The position numbers and the translations under genes are program-made. Shown here in pieces: positions 16,678 to 26,104 of a stretch of DNA of 54,884 nucleotides. The notes below the pieces were generated by a model. The model was not told the origin of the DNA and made no database searches. It saw only the letters and a program-made list of their open reading frames with translations. Origin of the DNA: Candidatus Gastranaerophilales bacterium (GTDB taxonomy: Bacteria; Cyanobacteriota; Vampirovibrionia; Gastranaerophilales; Gastranaerophilaceae). Location of the stretch: NCBI GenBank assembly GCA_947631645.1, contig CANRMD010000009.1, forward strand, positions 1-54,884, read 5' to 3'. Numbering within the stretch: the stretch's first letter is position 1; every line of letters begins with the position of its first letter.

Positions 16678-19476
16678 TTAATTTTGTATTAATTGTTGAT
16701 ACATTTTCATTAATTCAGCAAGGGTTTCGGATTCTGTTAGCCAATGGTATTTACCGTTTTCATCTTTCTTTTTAAAGCCATATGCTTCCATTACGGCTTT
16801 GTCGTTTTCTTGGTGTGCTTTTCTTAATTCTGGCGGCATTGTGAGTTCGTCATATAAATCAGCTAAAGAGCAATCGGGATATAGTGTTCTGGCGTCCAAA
16901 ATTGCTTGTGCAGTGTGCTCTATTTTTGCTTTTTGCTCATCAGTCGGGTTACACCAAGGAAAATTGTTGTAGACAATATCTTTTGAATATCTGTAATCAC
17001 TTTTTAATCTACCGCAAACCGCTCTTACCCAAGCCATGTGAACATTTGAAGTTAAAATACCAAAGTGATAAAGTGATGTATCAGGGACAATAATAACGGA
17101 GTCTGTTGGAATTGTATCTGAATTTAAGAACCCCATTGGTATATATCTTCGTCTTTCAGATGATACACGTGGAATAATTATATAATGTTCCGGATTTAAT
17201 GTCTCTCTGAAAATAGTTGGTTTATTGGCAAGTTCTCTTGTTTGTTCAAAAGTACTTGATAACCGCATTTCTTTAACTTTATTAATTCTATCCATTACTA
17301 AAGGCATACTTCTTAATTCATTTGGAGAGGCATTTACCAACCATAAACAATATCGTTCTTTTGAATTTATAAATTCAAAAGAACCAATTAGTTTTTTTAT
17401 ATATTTTTTTGAATTAGGTTCCTTTTGTATAAAGTCTTTGTAATCAGAAGCTTCAATAATTAAATTGCCTCCATCTGTTGGTTGATTACCTCTTGAACAT
17501 TTTGGAACGTTTGAAATGGGATTTTTACGACTTTCTATAAATATGTTAGACGCATTAATAAGATAGGCATTTATATTTTCTACTAATTGAAGTCTTTCAC
17601 CCGAGTATAATTTTTTAGGTGATTTATTATTAATACAATTAAATCCAATGATAACACAATGTACATGTGCTTTTAAATTAGATTCACTATCCCATCTAAA
17701 AGTTTGGTAAGCAAAATCTATATTTATGTTAAATTTGGAATATAAAGGTTTCCATATATCTTCTACTAATTCTCCTTGACAAATGCTATTTGTCGATACT
17801 AATGCAGTTTTTATTTTAGAATTATGCATAATCTCTGCAGACTTTGCATACCATCCTGCTACATAGTCTAACTTACCTGATTTATTATATACTTTATTAT
17901 TTTTTTTATAAACTTCAATAATATCTGACTTCTGTTCTTTTGTTTGCATTGATGCACCAACGAAAGGTGGATTCCCCATAATATAATTAAGTTTATCTTT
18001 TGATATAACATCTTCCCAATTCAACCTTAGGGCATTTCCTTCAACAATATTTGCATAAGTTTTAAGTGGAAGAAAATCTAAATCCATGTGGACTATATCT
18101 TCCGTCTTTTTCATCATTTGGCTTTCAGCTATCCAAAGAGCAGTTTTTGCCACAGTTACGGCGAAATCATTTATTTCAATTCCGTAAAATTGCTTTATGG
18201 ATACTTTTATCGGATTAACAATTGAGCCTAAGGTCTTTTGACCTTTTAAAAGTTCAAATAAAATTTCATTTTCCAATTTCCTTAAAGAAATATAAGTTTC
18301 CGTTAAAAAGTTTCCGCTACCACACGCAGGGTCTAAAAAATTCAAACTTGCAATTTTGTTTTGGAATTCTGATAATTTTTTATCTCTTGCCTTATTATCA
18401 GGCAGTTTCTTTATTTCTTCAAATTCTTTATTTAAATCATCCATATATAACGGGTCAATTACTTTATGGATATTTTCTATTGAGGTATAGTGCATTCCGC
18501 CTTTTCTTCTCGTAACAGGATTTAATGTACTTTCAAAAACCGCACCGAATATTGTCGGGCTTATTTCAGACCAATCAAAATCAGCACTTGCTTTATTTAA
18601 AAGTAATTCTCTAATTTCATCGGTAAAATATGGTATTTCAATATTGTTATTTGCAAAAAGTCCGCCATTTACATAAGGGAATGCTTTTAATTCAGTTTCT
18701 AAATACGGATCTCTATCTTCAATTTTTGTATTTAATATTTGAAATAAATCAATTAAGGCTTTTCGTATGTGGTTTGTATCAAACTGTTTCATATAATCAA
18801 GAAACATATCATGTTTGCCGAAAATTCCCGCATCTTCCGCATACAAACAAAATACTAACCTAACACATAATATATTCAAACTTTTTAGAGTTTCTTCGTT
18901 TGTTTTATCAATATACTGATTCAATAAAGCATCATATAAAAGCCCGACTATATCTCCGGCTTTTATTGAAACTTCCATTTCTTTTCTTAGATGTTCATTT
19001 CCTGTATCTGTTAAAAAAGACAAACGATAATATTCTTTTTCTAAATCTTTAAGTAAAATTTCTTGAGGTTCGCCGTTTGGCTCTTCCATATCATATATAC
19101 AAAATTTCTTAAAATTAGATATGATAACCCACCTTGGTTGTTTAGAAAATGGTAATTCGGCTCTATATCTTTTTGCTTGCTGAAATGGAGTTAATAAACT
19201 TCCGTCTGATTGTTTAATAGCTTTGTTTAAATCTATCTTAGAGCTTTTTTGTTCAATCAAAACTTTTGTTTTTTCAATATAACCGTCTATAAAACTTGTA
19301 TGGTCTAATTTTACTTGTTCTTCAAATGTAATAAATTGTTCAGGATGTTCAATGCCTAAAACATCTCTTAACAATGAAATCCAGAATGGCTGACTTTCCC
19401 CCTTTTCATAGCCTTCTTTATCTTTCCAAAAATCAACAAATTCCCTAACAGATGTTCTTTGTTTTTCATTAGACAT
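16678..19476 (-). CDS. Type IIL (MmeI-like) restriction endonuclease-methyltransferase
   Basis: 932 residues, a single-chain enzyme. The N-terminal nuclease shows the PD-(D/E)xK residues in IDGYIEKTKVLIEQKSSKID (about 70-95). A helical linker follows. The N6-adenine methyltransferase core has motif I, FLDPACGSGNFLTETY (about 378-393), and motif IV, NPPF (about 500). The C-terminal third, including NVPKCSRGNQPTDGG, LRSMPLVMDR and RYIPMGFL, is the target-recognition region. Known: such enzymes cut about 20 bp from an asymmetric site and methylate one strand for protection, so no separate methylase gene is needed. No frameshift is seen, so it is probably active. Confidence 0.9.
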   Translation of the reverse strand: MSNEKQRTSVREFVDFWKDKEGYEKGESQPFWISLLRDVLGIEHPEQFITFEEQVKLDHTSFIDGYIEKTKVLIEQKSSKIDLNKAIKQSDGSLLTPFQQAKRYRAELPFSKQPRWVIISNFKKFCIYDMEEPNGEPQEILLKDLEKEYYRLSFLTDTGNEHLRKEMEVSIKAGDIVGLLYDALLNQYIDKTNEETLKSLNILCVRLVFCLYAEDAGIFGKHDMFLDYMKQFDTNHIRKALIDLFQILNTKIEDRDPYLETELKAFPYVNGGLFANNNIEIPYFTDEIRELLLNKASADFDWSEISPTIFGAVFESTLNPVTRRKGGMHYTSIENIHKVIDPLYMDDLNKEFEEIKKLPDNKARDKKLSEFQNKIASLNFLDPACGSGNFLTETYISLRKLENEILFELLKGQKTLGSIVNPIKVSIKQFYGIEINDFAVTVAKTALWIAESQMMKKTEDIVHMDLDFLPLKTYANIVEGNALRLNWEDVISKDKLNYIMGNPPFVGASMQTKEQKSDIIEVYKKNNKVYNKSGKLDYVAGWYAKSAEIMHNSKIKTALVSTNSICQGELVEDIWKPLYSKFNINIDFAYQTFRWDSESNLKAHVHCVIIGFNCINNKSPKKLYSGERLQLVENINAYLINASNIFIESRKNPISNVPKCSRGNQPTDGGNLIIEASDYKDFIQKEPNSKKYIKKLIGSFEFINSKERYCLWLVNASPNELRSMPLVMDRINKVKEMRLSSTFEQTRELANKPTIFRETLNPEHYIIIPRVSSERRRYIPMGFLNSDTIPTDSVIIVPDTSLYHFGILTSNVHMAWVRAVCGRLKSDYRYSKDIVYNNFPWCNPTDEQKAKIEHTAQAILDARTLYPDCSLADLYDELTMPPELRKAHQENDKAVMEAYGFKKKDENGKYHWLTESETLAELMKMYQQLIQN

Positions 19477-19519
19477 TCAAATAATTTCCTTATATGACAT
19501 AAAATAAATATAACATATT

Positions 19520-20101
19520 TTATTTATTTTGTACTATATTAAGCAAGTCATTATAAACATCTACCGTTTGAAAGCAGATGGGGAGTTTACGTTTTAAAAG
19601 ACTTTTTATTGTAATTTTAAAGCTTTTTAAAAGAGCAGCATCAAGACTGTTTGTTTTGTTTAAGGTTTTTTCAATTTTTTCTCTAAAGTCTTCTTCGCGG
19701 GTTCTTTTTTCGATTTTATCAGCGATAAAGATTATTTTTTCAAAATCGCTCATTCCTTTTTTGCCGATAGTATGCAATCTGATTGCGGAAAGAATTTCTT
19801 TATCCGTTACGCCCCAATCTTGTTCCGCGATAATTGCCCCAACGGGTGCGTGCCATGTTTTAGGGCTTATTTTTTCACATTCTTCAAAAGTATCAATATA
19901 TTTTTTTAATTCCTCATTAGATAAACACTTGGCACAATCGTGCAAAAGCCCCGCAATTTGTGCTTTTTCTTCGTCGCAGTTAAACCTTTTAGCAAGCTCA
20001 ACTGCCATTTCCATAGTGCCGATTGAATGCCAGTATCTCTCCTCGCTCAGGCATGATTTAAGTTTTTCTTTTATTTCTTCAAGATTGTATTTTGTATACA
20101 T
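19520..20101 (-). CDS. yqeK: HD-domain diadenosine tetraphosphatase-like protein YqeK
   Basis: 193 residues. The HD motif is GLLHDCAKCLSNEEL, with earlier His residues in RYWHSIGTMEMA and a later HAPVGA/RLHT set that complete the metal site. Known: YqeK hydrolyses Ap4A symmetrically to ADP and is usually encoded beside nadD, as here. It overlaps nadD by 23 nt on the same strand. The C-terminus (LLKRKLPICFQTVDVYNDL) matches the family. Length is normal. Confidence 0.9.
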   Translation of the reverse strand: MYTKYNLEEIKEKLKSCLSEERYWHSIGTMEMAVELAKRFNCDEEKAQIAGLLHDCAKCLSNEELKKYIDTFEECEKISPKTWHAPVGAIIAEQDWGVTDKEILSAIRLHTIGKKGMSDFEKIIFIADKIEKRTREEDFREKIEKTLNKTNSLDAALLKSFKITIKSLLKRKLPICFQTVDVYNDLLNIVQNK

Positions 20102-20684
20102 TATTATTTTTGATATATTCTGCTACTTCTAAAGGTACTATATCACAAATGTCCATATTTTGTCTTGCTTTTTCCCTTATTTCGCTTGATGAAATATCCT
20201 TAAACGGCATAGGCATCAAAGTATAATCGTAGCCTTTTTCTTTCAGTTTTAAAAAAGGAGTTTCATCAAAATTATTCTCACGCAGAAACAAGATAAAATG
20301 TACGAGTTCTTTTAGTTTATCTGTTTGATACCACGACTCTATTTGAATAAATGCATCCGTACCTATTATAAAATTTATCTTATCCTTAGGTTTTACGATA
20401 TCATAAATTTGTGCAACAGTATCATAAGAGTATGAGGGTTTATTGCGAGTGTATTCAATAGCTGAAACGTCAAAATAAGGATATTTTTTAACTGCAAGCT
20501 CTACCATATTAAGTCTGTGCATAGCATTTTGTGCGTCAAAGTCTTTTAAATCTTTATGCGGCGGTCTAAAAGCCGGAATAAATATTATTTTTTCAAAATT
20601 AAAAGTTTTTTGAACATACTTAGCTGCTTCAATGTGAGCATTATGAATAGGGTTAAAGCTCCCGGGGTAAATACATTCCGTCAT
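20079..20684 (-). CDS. nadD: Nicotinate-nucleotide adenylyltransferase
   Basis: 201 residues. The nucleotidyltransferase HxxH-type motif is GSFNPIHNAHIEAA near the N-terminus, and the C-terminal ISSSEIREKAR corresponds to ISSTxIR. It adds AMP to nicotinate mononucleotide to make deamido-NAD in NAD biosynthesis. The gene begins on the last base of the upstream kinase gene and overlaps yqeK at its end, so the three are one operon. Confidence 0.93.
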   Translation of the reverse strand: MTECIYPGSFNPIHNAHIEAAKYVQKTFNFEKIIFIPAFRPPHKDLKDFDAQNAMHRLNMVELAVKKYPYFDVSAIEYTRNKPSYSYDTVAQIYDIVKPKDKINFIIGTDAFIQIESWYQTDKLKELVHFILFLRENNFDETPFLKLKEKGYDYTLMPMPFKDISSSEIREKARQNMDICDIVPLEVAEYIKNNNVYKIQS

Positions 20685-21559
20685 TACAAAACTGCCTGTT
20701 TTAAAAAGTGAGTTCGTTCAATGATATTAAGTATTTTATCTAAAAAGATTTTATATTTTGCCCTGTCAGCTTCACCTGAAAGTACAATATCTGCAATCTC
20801 TATACAGGGGCGAATATATATATCCGCTTTGTTTGAAGCATTATCATAAATAGCCTGAGCACTTTCTCCTAAGCCTCTTTCTTTTGCTCTTATAAAAAAT
20901 CTTTCTCTTTGTACTTTATTATCCGTATGAACATATATTTTAAAATCAAAAGCATCTCTGATATTATTTGTCAGCGTAAATAAACCTTCCGATATAATTA
21001 TTTTAGAGGGGAATGCCTGTGTATGATTATCCCAACGGATTGTCGTACCCGACATATCATACTTAGGAAGCATACAGGGTCTTCCCGCAAGAAGTTCTTT
21101 TATATGTTTATACATTAAATCAAGCTCTAAAGCTTCAGGAACATCAAAATCATAGTGTTTTGCAAATTCCGCCATACCGCCCGCTTTTTTTACTTCTTCC
21201 GAACGGTCATAATAATAATCATCAGTATTTACACGTGTTATTGCATCATTAATTGCAAATTTTTCGGCGAAATTTTCTATTGTATCAATAATATCAAGTG
21301 TAATGGTTGATTTTCCGCTTGCTGTTTCACCTGCGATACCGATTGAAGCACTTCTTTTTATCTCTCCTTTTATAAACTTTGCCATTTTATATATTGCAGA
21401 CGGTTTATAATCAAGTATCACGGAGTCTTTTTCTTTTTCTTCTTCAAAAAGTTTTAAAAGCTCTTTTTCTATTTCTGTATCGTTTTTTATAGGGGAAGAA
21501 GTATATTTATTATTAAATTTATCCGTTTCTTTAACGTTTTGACTTAGTGCCGTTGCCAC
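20684..21559 (-). CDS. Uridine kinase/phosphoribulokinase-family P-loop kinase
   Basis: 291 residues. The Walker A motif is GIAGETASGKSTIT (about 75-88), followed by NTDDYYYDRSEEVKKAGG, DFDVPEALELD, the TTIRWDNH loop and the Walker B-like IIISEGLF. This is the fold of uridine kinase, pantothenate kinase and phosphoribulokinase. The N-terminal 55 residues before the P-loop are acidic and longer than in Udk, so the substrate is left open. First gene of the unit with nadD and yqeK. Confidence 0.8.
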   Translation of the reverse strand: MATALSQNVKETDKFNNKYTSSPIKNDTEIEKELLKLFEEEKEKDSVILDYKPSAIYKMAKFIKGEIKRSASIGIAGETASGKSTITLDIIDTIENFAEKFAINDAITRVNTDDYYYDRSEEVKKAGGMAEFAKHYDFDVPEALELDLMYKHIKELLAGRPCMLPKYDMSGTTIRWDNHTQAFPSKIIISEGLFTLTNNIRDAFDFKIYVHTDNKVQRERFFIRAKERGLGESAQAIYDNASNKADIYIRPCIEIADIVLSGEADRAKYKIFLDKILNIIERTHFLKQAVL

Positions 21560-21670
21560 GATTTTTTCCTTTTTTCATGACTATATCAAAACAAAATCTT
21601 AAACAAAATATTTTTATTTATTTTGTAAAGATAATAGCTCTAAAATTTACAATATTAACACCGAATAAAT

Positions 21671-21699
21671 TTGACTTAACCGTATAAAATAATTATCAT
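21671..21699 (+). promoter_or_regulatory. Sigma-70 promoter for the 88-residue protein
   Basis: TTGACT (21671-21676), a 17-nt spacer, TATCAT (21694-21699). It lies 28 nt before the ATG at 21727, with TGGAGA as Shine-Dalgarno in between. Confidence 0.6.
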
Positions 21700-21726
21700 A
21701 TAAGTAGGTAGATGGAGATATAATTA

Positions 21727-21993
21727 ATGCATTTAGTCGATAAACTCAAATTATTTGAAAGACAGCTTGTTTTTATGAAATGGGGTAATTCTGAGGGGTA
21801 CGGAAGAATTAACTATGTAGGGCATGATTTTTTGGAATTTGAGATTTTTGATACTGATATTCTTGAATATACCGATAAACTCCTTATTAACGCCCAATTA
21901 ATTTTAGAGGTTGTTATAAAAGGTTCTGATATTGCAAGAATTTTGGCTGAATACTCCGCAAGTTTGCCTGAACATAATAAAGATAATGTTTAA
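21727..21993 (+). CDS. Small conserved-looking protein, unknown function
   Basis: 88 residues, acidic, with no membrane segment. It has short beta-rich patches (RQLVFMKWGNSEGYGRINYV and HDFLEFEIFDTDILEY) and a helical C-terminus (IARILAEYSA). It has its own good promoter and Shine-Dalgarno, which argues for a real gene. The stop lies one base from that of the convergent gene on the other strand. I do not recognise the family. Confidence 0.6.
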   Translation: MHLVDKLKLFERQLVFMKWGNSEGYGRINYVGHDFLEFEIFDTDILEYTDKLLINAQLILEVVIKGSDIARILAEYSASLPEHNKDNV

Positions 21994-21994
21994 T

Positions 21995-23011
21995 TTAAGC
22001 CAGTCCCATTTGTTTGAACTTTGCCCACTTTTGATTTACGTCAAAACTTTTGCAAAAGAATGAACAAGGCATGCTTAAAATAAAGTTTAAAAATTCAATG
22101 GAACAAGTATCTTTATCAAATTTTACTTGTTTGTTTTTCATAGCTTGGGTAAATTTATTTATAATATCAAGAGTATCTTTAAATGCTTGATTTATTTTGT
22201 CTTCAGGCATTTTTGCACTGTCATATTGGCTTGTAAACGTTTCAAAGTAGTATATGTTTGTCAAAGCATATAAAACATTACCATAATCAGCTTTTGTACC
22301 TTTTTTGTCCATATCAATAATGTTAATACTTTGATTGGTTTCATCAACCATCAGATTATTAGAGTTTAAATGATCTAAAACATATCCTTTTTTTTGTGCT
22401 TTTTGAATTGTTTCTATTAGTTGTTCATAAGCACTTAATGGAAGTTGTGCAACTTGGTGAATGGTTTTTGCATATTTTTCTTTCCGCGAAATATCTTCGT
22501 AAGGCTTTTCGCCCTCACGTAATTTGCCTGTATCTTCAATATATAAAGCTTGAGAGGGAGCTATACCTATTGAGTCTCCTGTTTGTTTTTTTAATACTTC
22601 TATTTTTTCTGGAAAAGTATATTCCCCTTTTCGATTTACTGTAATTTCCGCTATTTGCTGTCCTATATTAATATCAAGTTCTTTATCTTCGGTATCAGCT
22701 ATTTTTGCACTTGAAAAATCAAGTACGTCGGCAGATATATTTGATGTTCTTAAAATATAGTCATTATTGCCGTCAATTGTATATGCACTGTGAGAAAAAC
22801 CTTTGCCTAATAAATTAGCGGGATTTGTTAATGAATTTTCAAGCCCGTTTTTTAAATAATCAGTGTCTTGTGCCCATTTTATAAAATCATTTTGTGAAAC
22901 ATTTTTTGAAGTTTTTTCAAATGTATCTGCTGCCCCTCTAAAAATCGGACTTTTTACTAAGGTTTGAGGTTTATATATATTAGATAAGTTTATCGGGCTT
23001 ATTTTAATCAT
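21995..23011 (-). CDS. Kinase-fold protein with F-x-G N-terminus, candidate effector
   Basis: 338 residues. The N-terminus has a short leader ending SPIFRGAADTF. The rest resembles a compact protein-kinase/APH fold. A glycine loop appears in LLGKGFSHSAYTI. A catalytic-loop-like segment with Asp and Asn at the right spacing is in YVLDHLNSNNLMVD. A DFG-like IIDMDKKG follows. The lysine partner is not certain (DNDYILRTSN). Known: minimal kinases of this type occur among bacterial effectors such as OspG/NleH and in lipopolysaccharide kinases. Inferred: possibly exported and acting on host proteins. It could also be a pseudokinase. Confidence 0.5.
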   Translation of the reverse strand: MIKISPINLSNIYKPQTLVKSPIFRGAADTFEKTSKNVSQNDFIKWAQDTDYLKNGLENSLTNPANLLGKGFSHSAYTIDGNNDYILRTSNISADVLDFSSAKIADTEDKELDINIGQQIAEITVNRKGEYTFPEKIEVLKKQTGDSIGIAPSQALYIEDTGKLREGEKPYEDISRKEKYAKTIHQVAQLPLSAYEQLIETIQKAQKKGYVLDHLNSNNLMVDETNQSINIIDMDKKGTKADYGNVLYALTNIYYFETFTSQYDSAKMPEDKINQAFKDTLDIINKFTQAMKNKQVKFDKDTCSIEFLNFILSMPCSFFCKSFDVNQKWAKFKQMGLA

Positions 23012-23091
23012 ATTTTCTCCGTTCAGATTATAAAATAAGCCTGAAGATTTAAAATTGATAAAAAAACAGACTATTGTTTAAAAATGTAACA

Positions 23092-23760
23092 TTAAGGCTG
23101 TTCTTTAAAATTAGGAAACATATTTAATGAGCCGTCTTCATTACGCCAGTTAAACCATCCTACTTTTGCCTGTTTTGTCATGTCATTTACGGTTGCTAAA
23201 AGCCAGTTACCTCTAATTACGGTAAAACTGATAAATGTCGGATAGGTTAATTCTTCTAAAATCTGTGAATCGGTACTGATATCGGCATATAAAACTTTCT
23301 TTTCTCTTGTTAAATCATTAAACATTCGTATCCCGTATTTTTTACCATATCTGTAAAATAATTGACGGTATGACATAAAATCATCTTTATTCTCGTAGTT
23401 AATCCACCCTGTTTCACCTGTCTGCTGGTCTATAAATACACAATACCAATCATTACCGGGTGCTAAATCAACCGCTAAAAGGGCAATATTATTCTCCGGA
23501 ACATGAGCAATATATGAAACTTTTCTCATATCTATAGTATTTACTATGGCTGATTTGTTTAAATTGTCATAGTTTACTTCACGTATTATTTTTGAATCTT
23601 TATTGGGGTATTGATAAATTGTATAACTTTTGGGTACATTTAAAACCCCGATTCCGTAATACCTTACGCTTCTTGTACTTAACGGGATTATATCTGCTTT
23701 AACCGGCAGTATAAAAAATGACATTACAAAAAATATTATAAAAATTAAAAACTTTTTCAT
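23092..23760 (-). CDS. Secreted protein with SH3-like repeats
   Basis: 222 residues. A clear signal peptide (KKFLIFIIFFVMSFFILPVKA, with cleavage likely after KADI or nearby) precedes beta-rich repeats. Two related stretches, GWINYENKDDFMSYRQLFYR and VGWFNWRNEDGS, look like bacterial SH3/GW-type modules. Exported to the periplasm or outer surface. No catalytic motif is seen. It stands alone between the kinase-like gene and the S1 gene. Confidence 0.7.
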   Translation of the reverse strand: MKKFLIFIIFFVMSFFILPVKADIIPLSTRSVRYYGIGVLNVPKSYTIYQYPNKDSKIIREVNYDNLNKSAIVNTIDMRKVSYIAHVPENNIALLAVDLAPGNDWYCVFIDQQTGETGWINYENKDDFMSYRQLFYRYGKKYGIRMFNDLTREKKVLYADISTDSQILEELTYPTFISFTVIRGNWLLATVNDMTKQAKVGWFNWRNEDGSLNMFPNFKEQP

Positions 23761-23797
23761 AATTTAATTATATCATTAATCTATACGTATGTTAAAA

Positions 23798-24856
23798 TTA
23801 TTCTTCCGTTTTTATGCTTAAACTTATTCTTCTGTCATCAGGATTGAATTTTAATATTGTAGTTTGAACTTTATCTCCGACTTTGAGAATAGTATTTTTA
23901 GAATTTTGGTATTCAATTAATTCATTATTCGGTAATAAAGCTTCAACACCGGCAAATACTTCCACAAAAGCACCGAAATGTTTAATTCTGGTAATAGTAC
24001 CTTCAATCTTATCTCCGTCTTTAATTTTGTCTTTTGCTTCAACCCAAGGATCTTTTTCAAGATTTTTAAGGCTTAAACTTATACGTTGTTTCTCATGGTC
24101 AATAACAATAACTTCAACATTAATTGTATCTCCGACTTTTAATATATCAGACGGATGATCAACCCATCTCCAAGATAATTGAGATAAAGGAAGCAAAGCG
24201 TCAATACCGCCGATATCAACAAAAGCACCGAAATCAGTAATTCTTACAACTTCACCTTTAATTATTTGTCCTATTTCAAGTGAGTCGAACAAATCTTTTT
24301 TATTTTCATCTTTTTCATCCGCAGAAGATTTTCTGTTTGATAATATGAAGTTTCCTTGTTGAATATCCATAGTAAGAATTTTTAATTCCAATGTTTCGCC
24401 GACAACATTATCTGTTGCTTTTAACTTTAAGTGGCTGGACGGAACAAAACCCCTGACTCCTTTAACTTCAACAAGAACACCGCCTTTAACAACGGATACA
24501 ATAGTACCTTCTACTGTTTCATCATTTGCTTTTAATTCTTCCAGTTCTCTCCAGCTGTATGCCATTGCAACTTTTTTATATGACAGTGTAAATCTTCCGT
24601 CTTCATCTTCTTCTTTTATTATTAAAAACTCATATTCATTATTTTTCTTTAAAGTTTCTTCTACAGGAACTGATTTATCAACAATTGCTTCTTTAATAGG
24701 AACATAAGCTGCTGTTTTTGCCCCAATATCAACAATAACACCGGTAGAGTCATACGAGCAAACTATACCTTTGACCAAATCACCTTTTTGAAAACTATAG
24801 TCATAATTCTTTAGTAATTCTTCAAACTCTGCATCTGAATAAATCTGTTCGCTCAT
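23798..24856 (-). CDS. rpsA: 30S ribosomal protein S1, four S1 domains
   Basis: 352 residues from the ATG at 24856, chosen over a longer upstream start because GAGG lies 8 nt before it and the protein then begins MSEQIYSDAEFEELL. Four S1 RNA-binding domains follow in order: FQKGDLVKGIVCSYDSTGV, DETVEGTIVSVVKGGVLV, IGQIIKGEVVRITDFGAF and DGDKIEGTITRIKHFGAF. E. coli S1 has six; a shorter form is usual in Cyanobacteria and Firmicutes. It binds mRNA on the 30S subunit during initiation. Confidence 0.92.
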   Translation of the reverse strand: MSEQIYSDAEFEELLKNYDYSFQKGDLVKGIVCSYDSTGVIVDIGAKTAAYVPIKEAIVDKSVPVEETLKKNNEYEFLIIKEEDEDGRFTLSYKKVAMAYSWRELEELKANDETVEGTIVSVVKGGVLVEVKGVRGFVPSSHLKLKATDNVVGETLELKILTMDIQQGNFILSNRKSSADEKDENKKDLFDSLEIGQIIKGEVVRITDFGAFVDIGGIDALLPLSQLSWRWVDHPSDILKVGDTINVEVIVIDHEKQRISLSLKNLEKDPWVEAKDKIKDGDKIEGTITRIKHFGAFVEVFAGVEALLPNNELIEYQNSKNTILKVGDKVQTTILKFNPDDRRISLSIKTEE

Positions 24857-25009
24857 CTCTTTTACCTCGTTCACTGATTGAAAATATTGTATGTCAAAAA
24901 TTGTACAACTTTTCTTCATTCATTGCAAGACTTTTCGCAATTTCAATGTTCAAAAGACATACTATTCCTATTGTTACTACATGTTAAAAGGCAAAGAGAT
25001 TTATATATT

Positions 25010-25900
25010 CTAGTATATGTATGATTCAAGCAAATTTAGCGATAAACTGTCGGTTTTTAATTTGTTTAACGCACGAGTTTCCGTTTGTCTTATGCATTCT
25101 TTTGTTACACCGTACATTTTTCCGATTTCTTCTAAAGTTTGTTTTTGGCTGCCGTTTAATCCGAATCTTAATGTAATTACTTTTTGTTCTCTTTCTTTTA
25201 AATTGCTTAAAAGATTTACAATCTGTTTCTTTAAAGAATCATATTCTATATCTTTTACTACGGAAGTTTTTTTATCTTCAATAATATCAATAAGTTTTAC
25301 TTCTGATCCGTTTTGCATTTCAAAGTCACCCTCAAGTGACAGTGTTTTTTTGTACGCATTTAAATAGTTATTAATTTTTCCTGATTCTATATTCATTTTC
25401 TTTGAAATTTCTTCTATACTTACATTTTCTTGACCCTCTTTTTCCATTTCTGATTTTATTTTTGAGTATTTTGAAAGAGTTTCTTGAATATATACAGGTA
25501 TTTTTACACAGTGAGATTGTTCTGAAATTGCTTTAAACATTGCTTGTTTTATCCACCAAGAAGCATAAGTGGCAAACCTGTAGCCGAATTTCCAGTTAAA
25601 TTTATCAACCGCTACCATTAAACCTATGTTACCTTCCTGAATTAAATCTATCATCGGTAATTTGCTGGCATGAATTGCTTTTCGGGCAATTGCCACTACA
25701 AGTTTTAAGTTTGCTCTTATCAGTTCCTGTTTTGCCGTTTTGGAACCTTCCTTTGCTCTCCTTGCAAACTCTTGTTCTTCTTCAGCCGTTAATGATTTGT
25801 ATTTTGATATTTCTTTAATGTAATTATTTACGCTGTTTTCTTTAAATAAATTTGTTGTTGAAAAATCATTTTCAATATTGGTTGTGAAATTTAAAGCCAT
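25010..25900 (-). CDS. Group 2 sigma-70-family RNA polymerase sigma factor
   Basis: 296 residues from the ATG at 25900 (AGGAG 7 nt upstream). Region 1.2 is VNNYIKEISKYKSLTAEEE; region 2 is LKLVVAIARKA to DLIQEGNIGLMVAVDKF and YRFATYASWWIKQAM. Region 3 follows, then region 4 with REQKVITLRFGLNG and an HTH ending in ECIRQTETRALNKLK. No region 1.1 is present, so this is an alternative (SigB/RpoS-type) or a short housekeeping sigma. No anti-sigma gene is nearby. Confidence 0.92.
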   Translation of the reverse strand: MALNFTTNIENDFSTTNLFKENSVNNYIKEISKYKSLTAEEEQEFARRAKEGSKTAKQELIRANLKLVVAIARKAIHASKLPMIDLIQEGNIGLMVAVDKFNWKFGYRFATYASWWIKQAMFKAISEQSHCVKIPVYIQETLSKYSKIKSEMEKEGQENVSIEEISKKMNIESGKINNYLNAYKKTLSLEGDFEMQNGSEVKLIDIIEDKKTSVVKDIEYDSLKKQIVNLLSNLKEREQKVITLRFGLNGSQKQTLEEIGKMYGVTKECIRQTETRALNKLKTDSLSLNLLESYIY

Positions 25901-26104
25901 AGTCAAACTCCTGAATTACTAAGTAACACACACATTTTTTGTATTGCAGATTAAGCCTTTATAGGGCTTATAATATAGTTATTAATGATAAACAAACCGA
26001 TATATAAAATGTATATATTTAATATATCACTTTGGAAAATTTATTTCAATCCTTTTGTTAAGACATGTTAAATTAAAATTCAAATTTGAAGATTTTTTGT
26101 AATA

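Noticed and set aside
25952-25970. TAAGCC/GGCTTA hairpin upstream of the sigma factor
   Set aside because: Only a 6-bp stem with a 7-nt loop and no T-run; likely chance.
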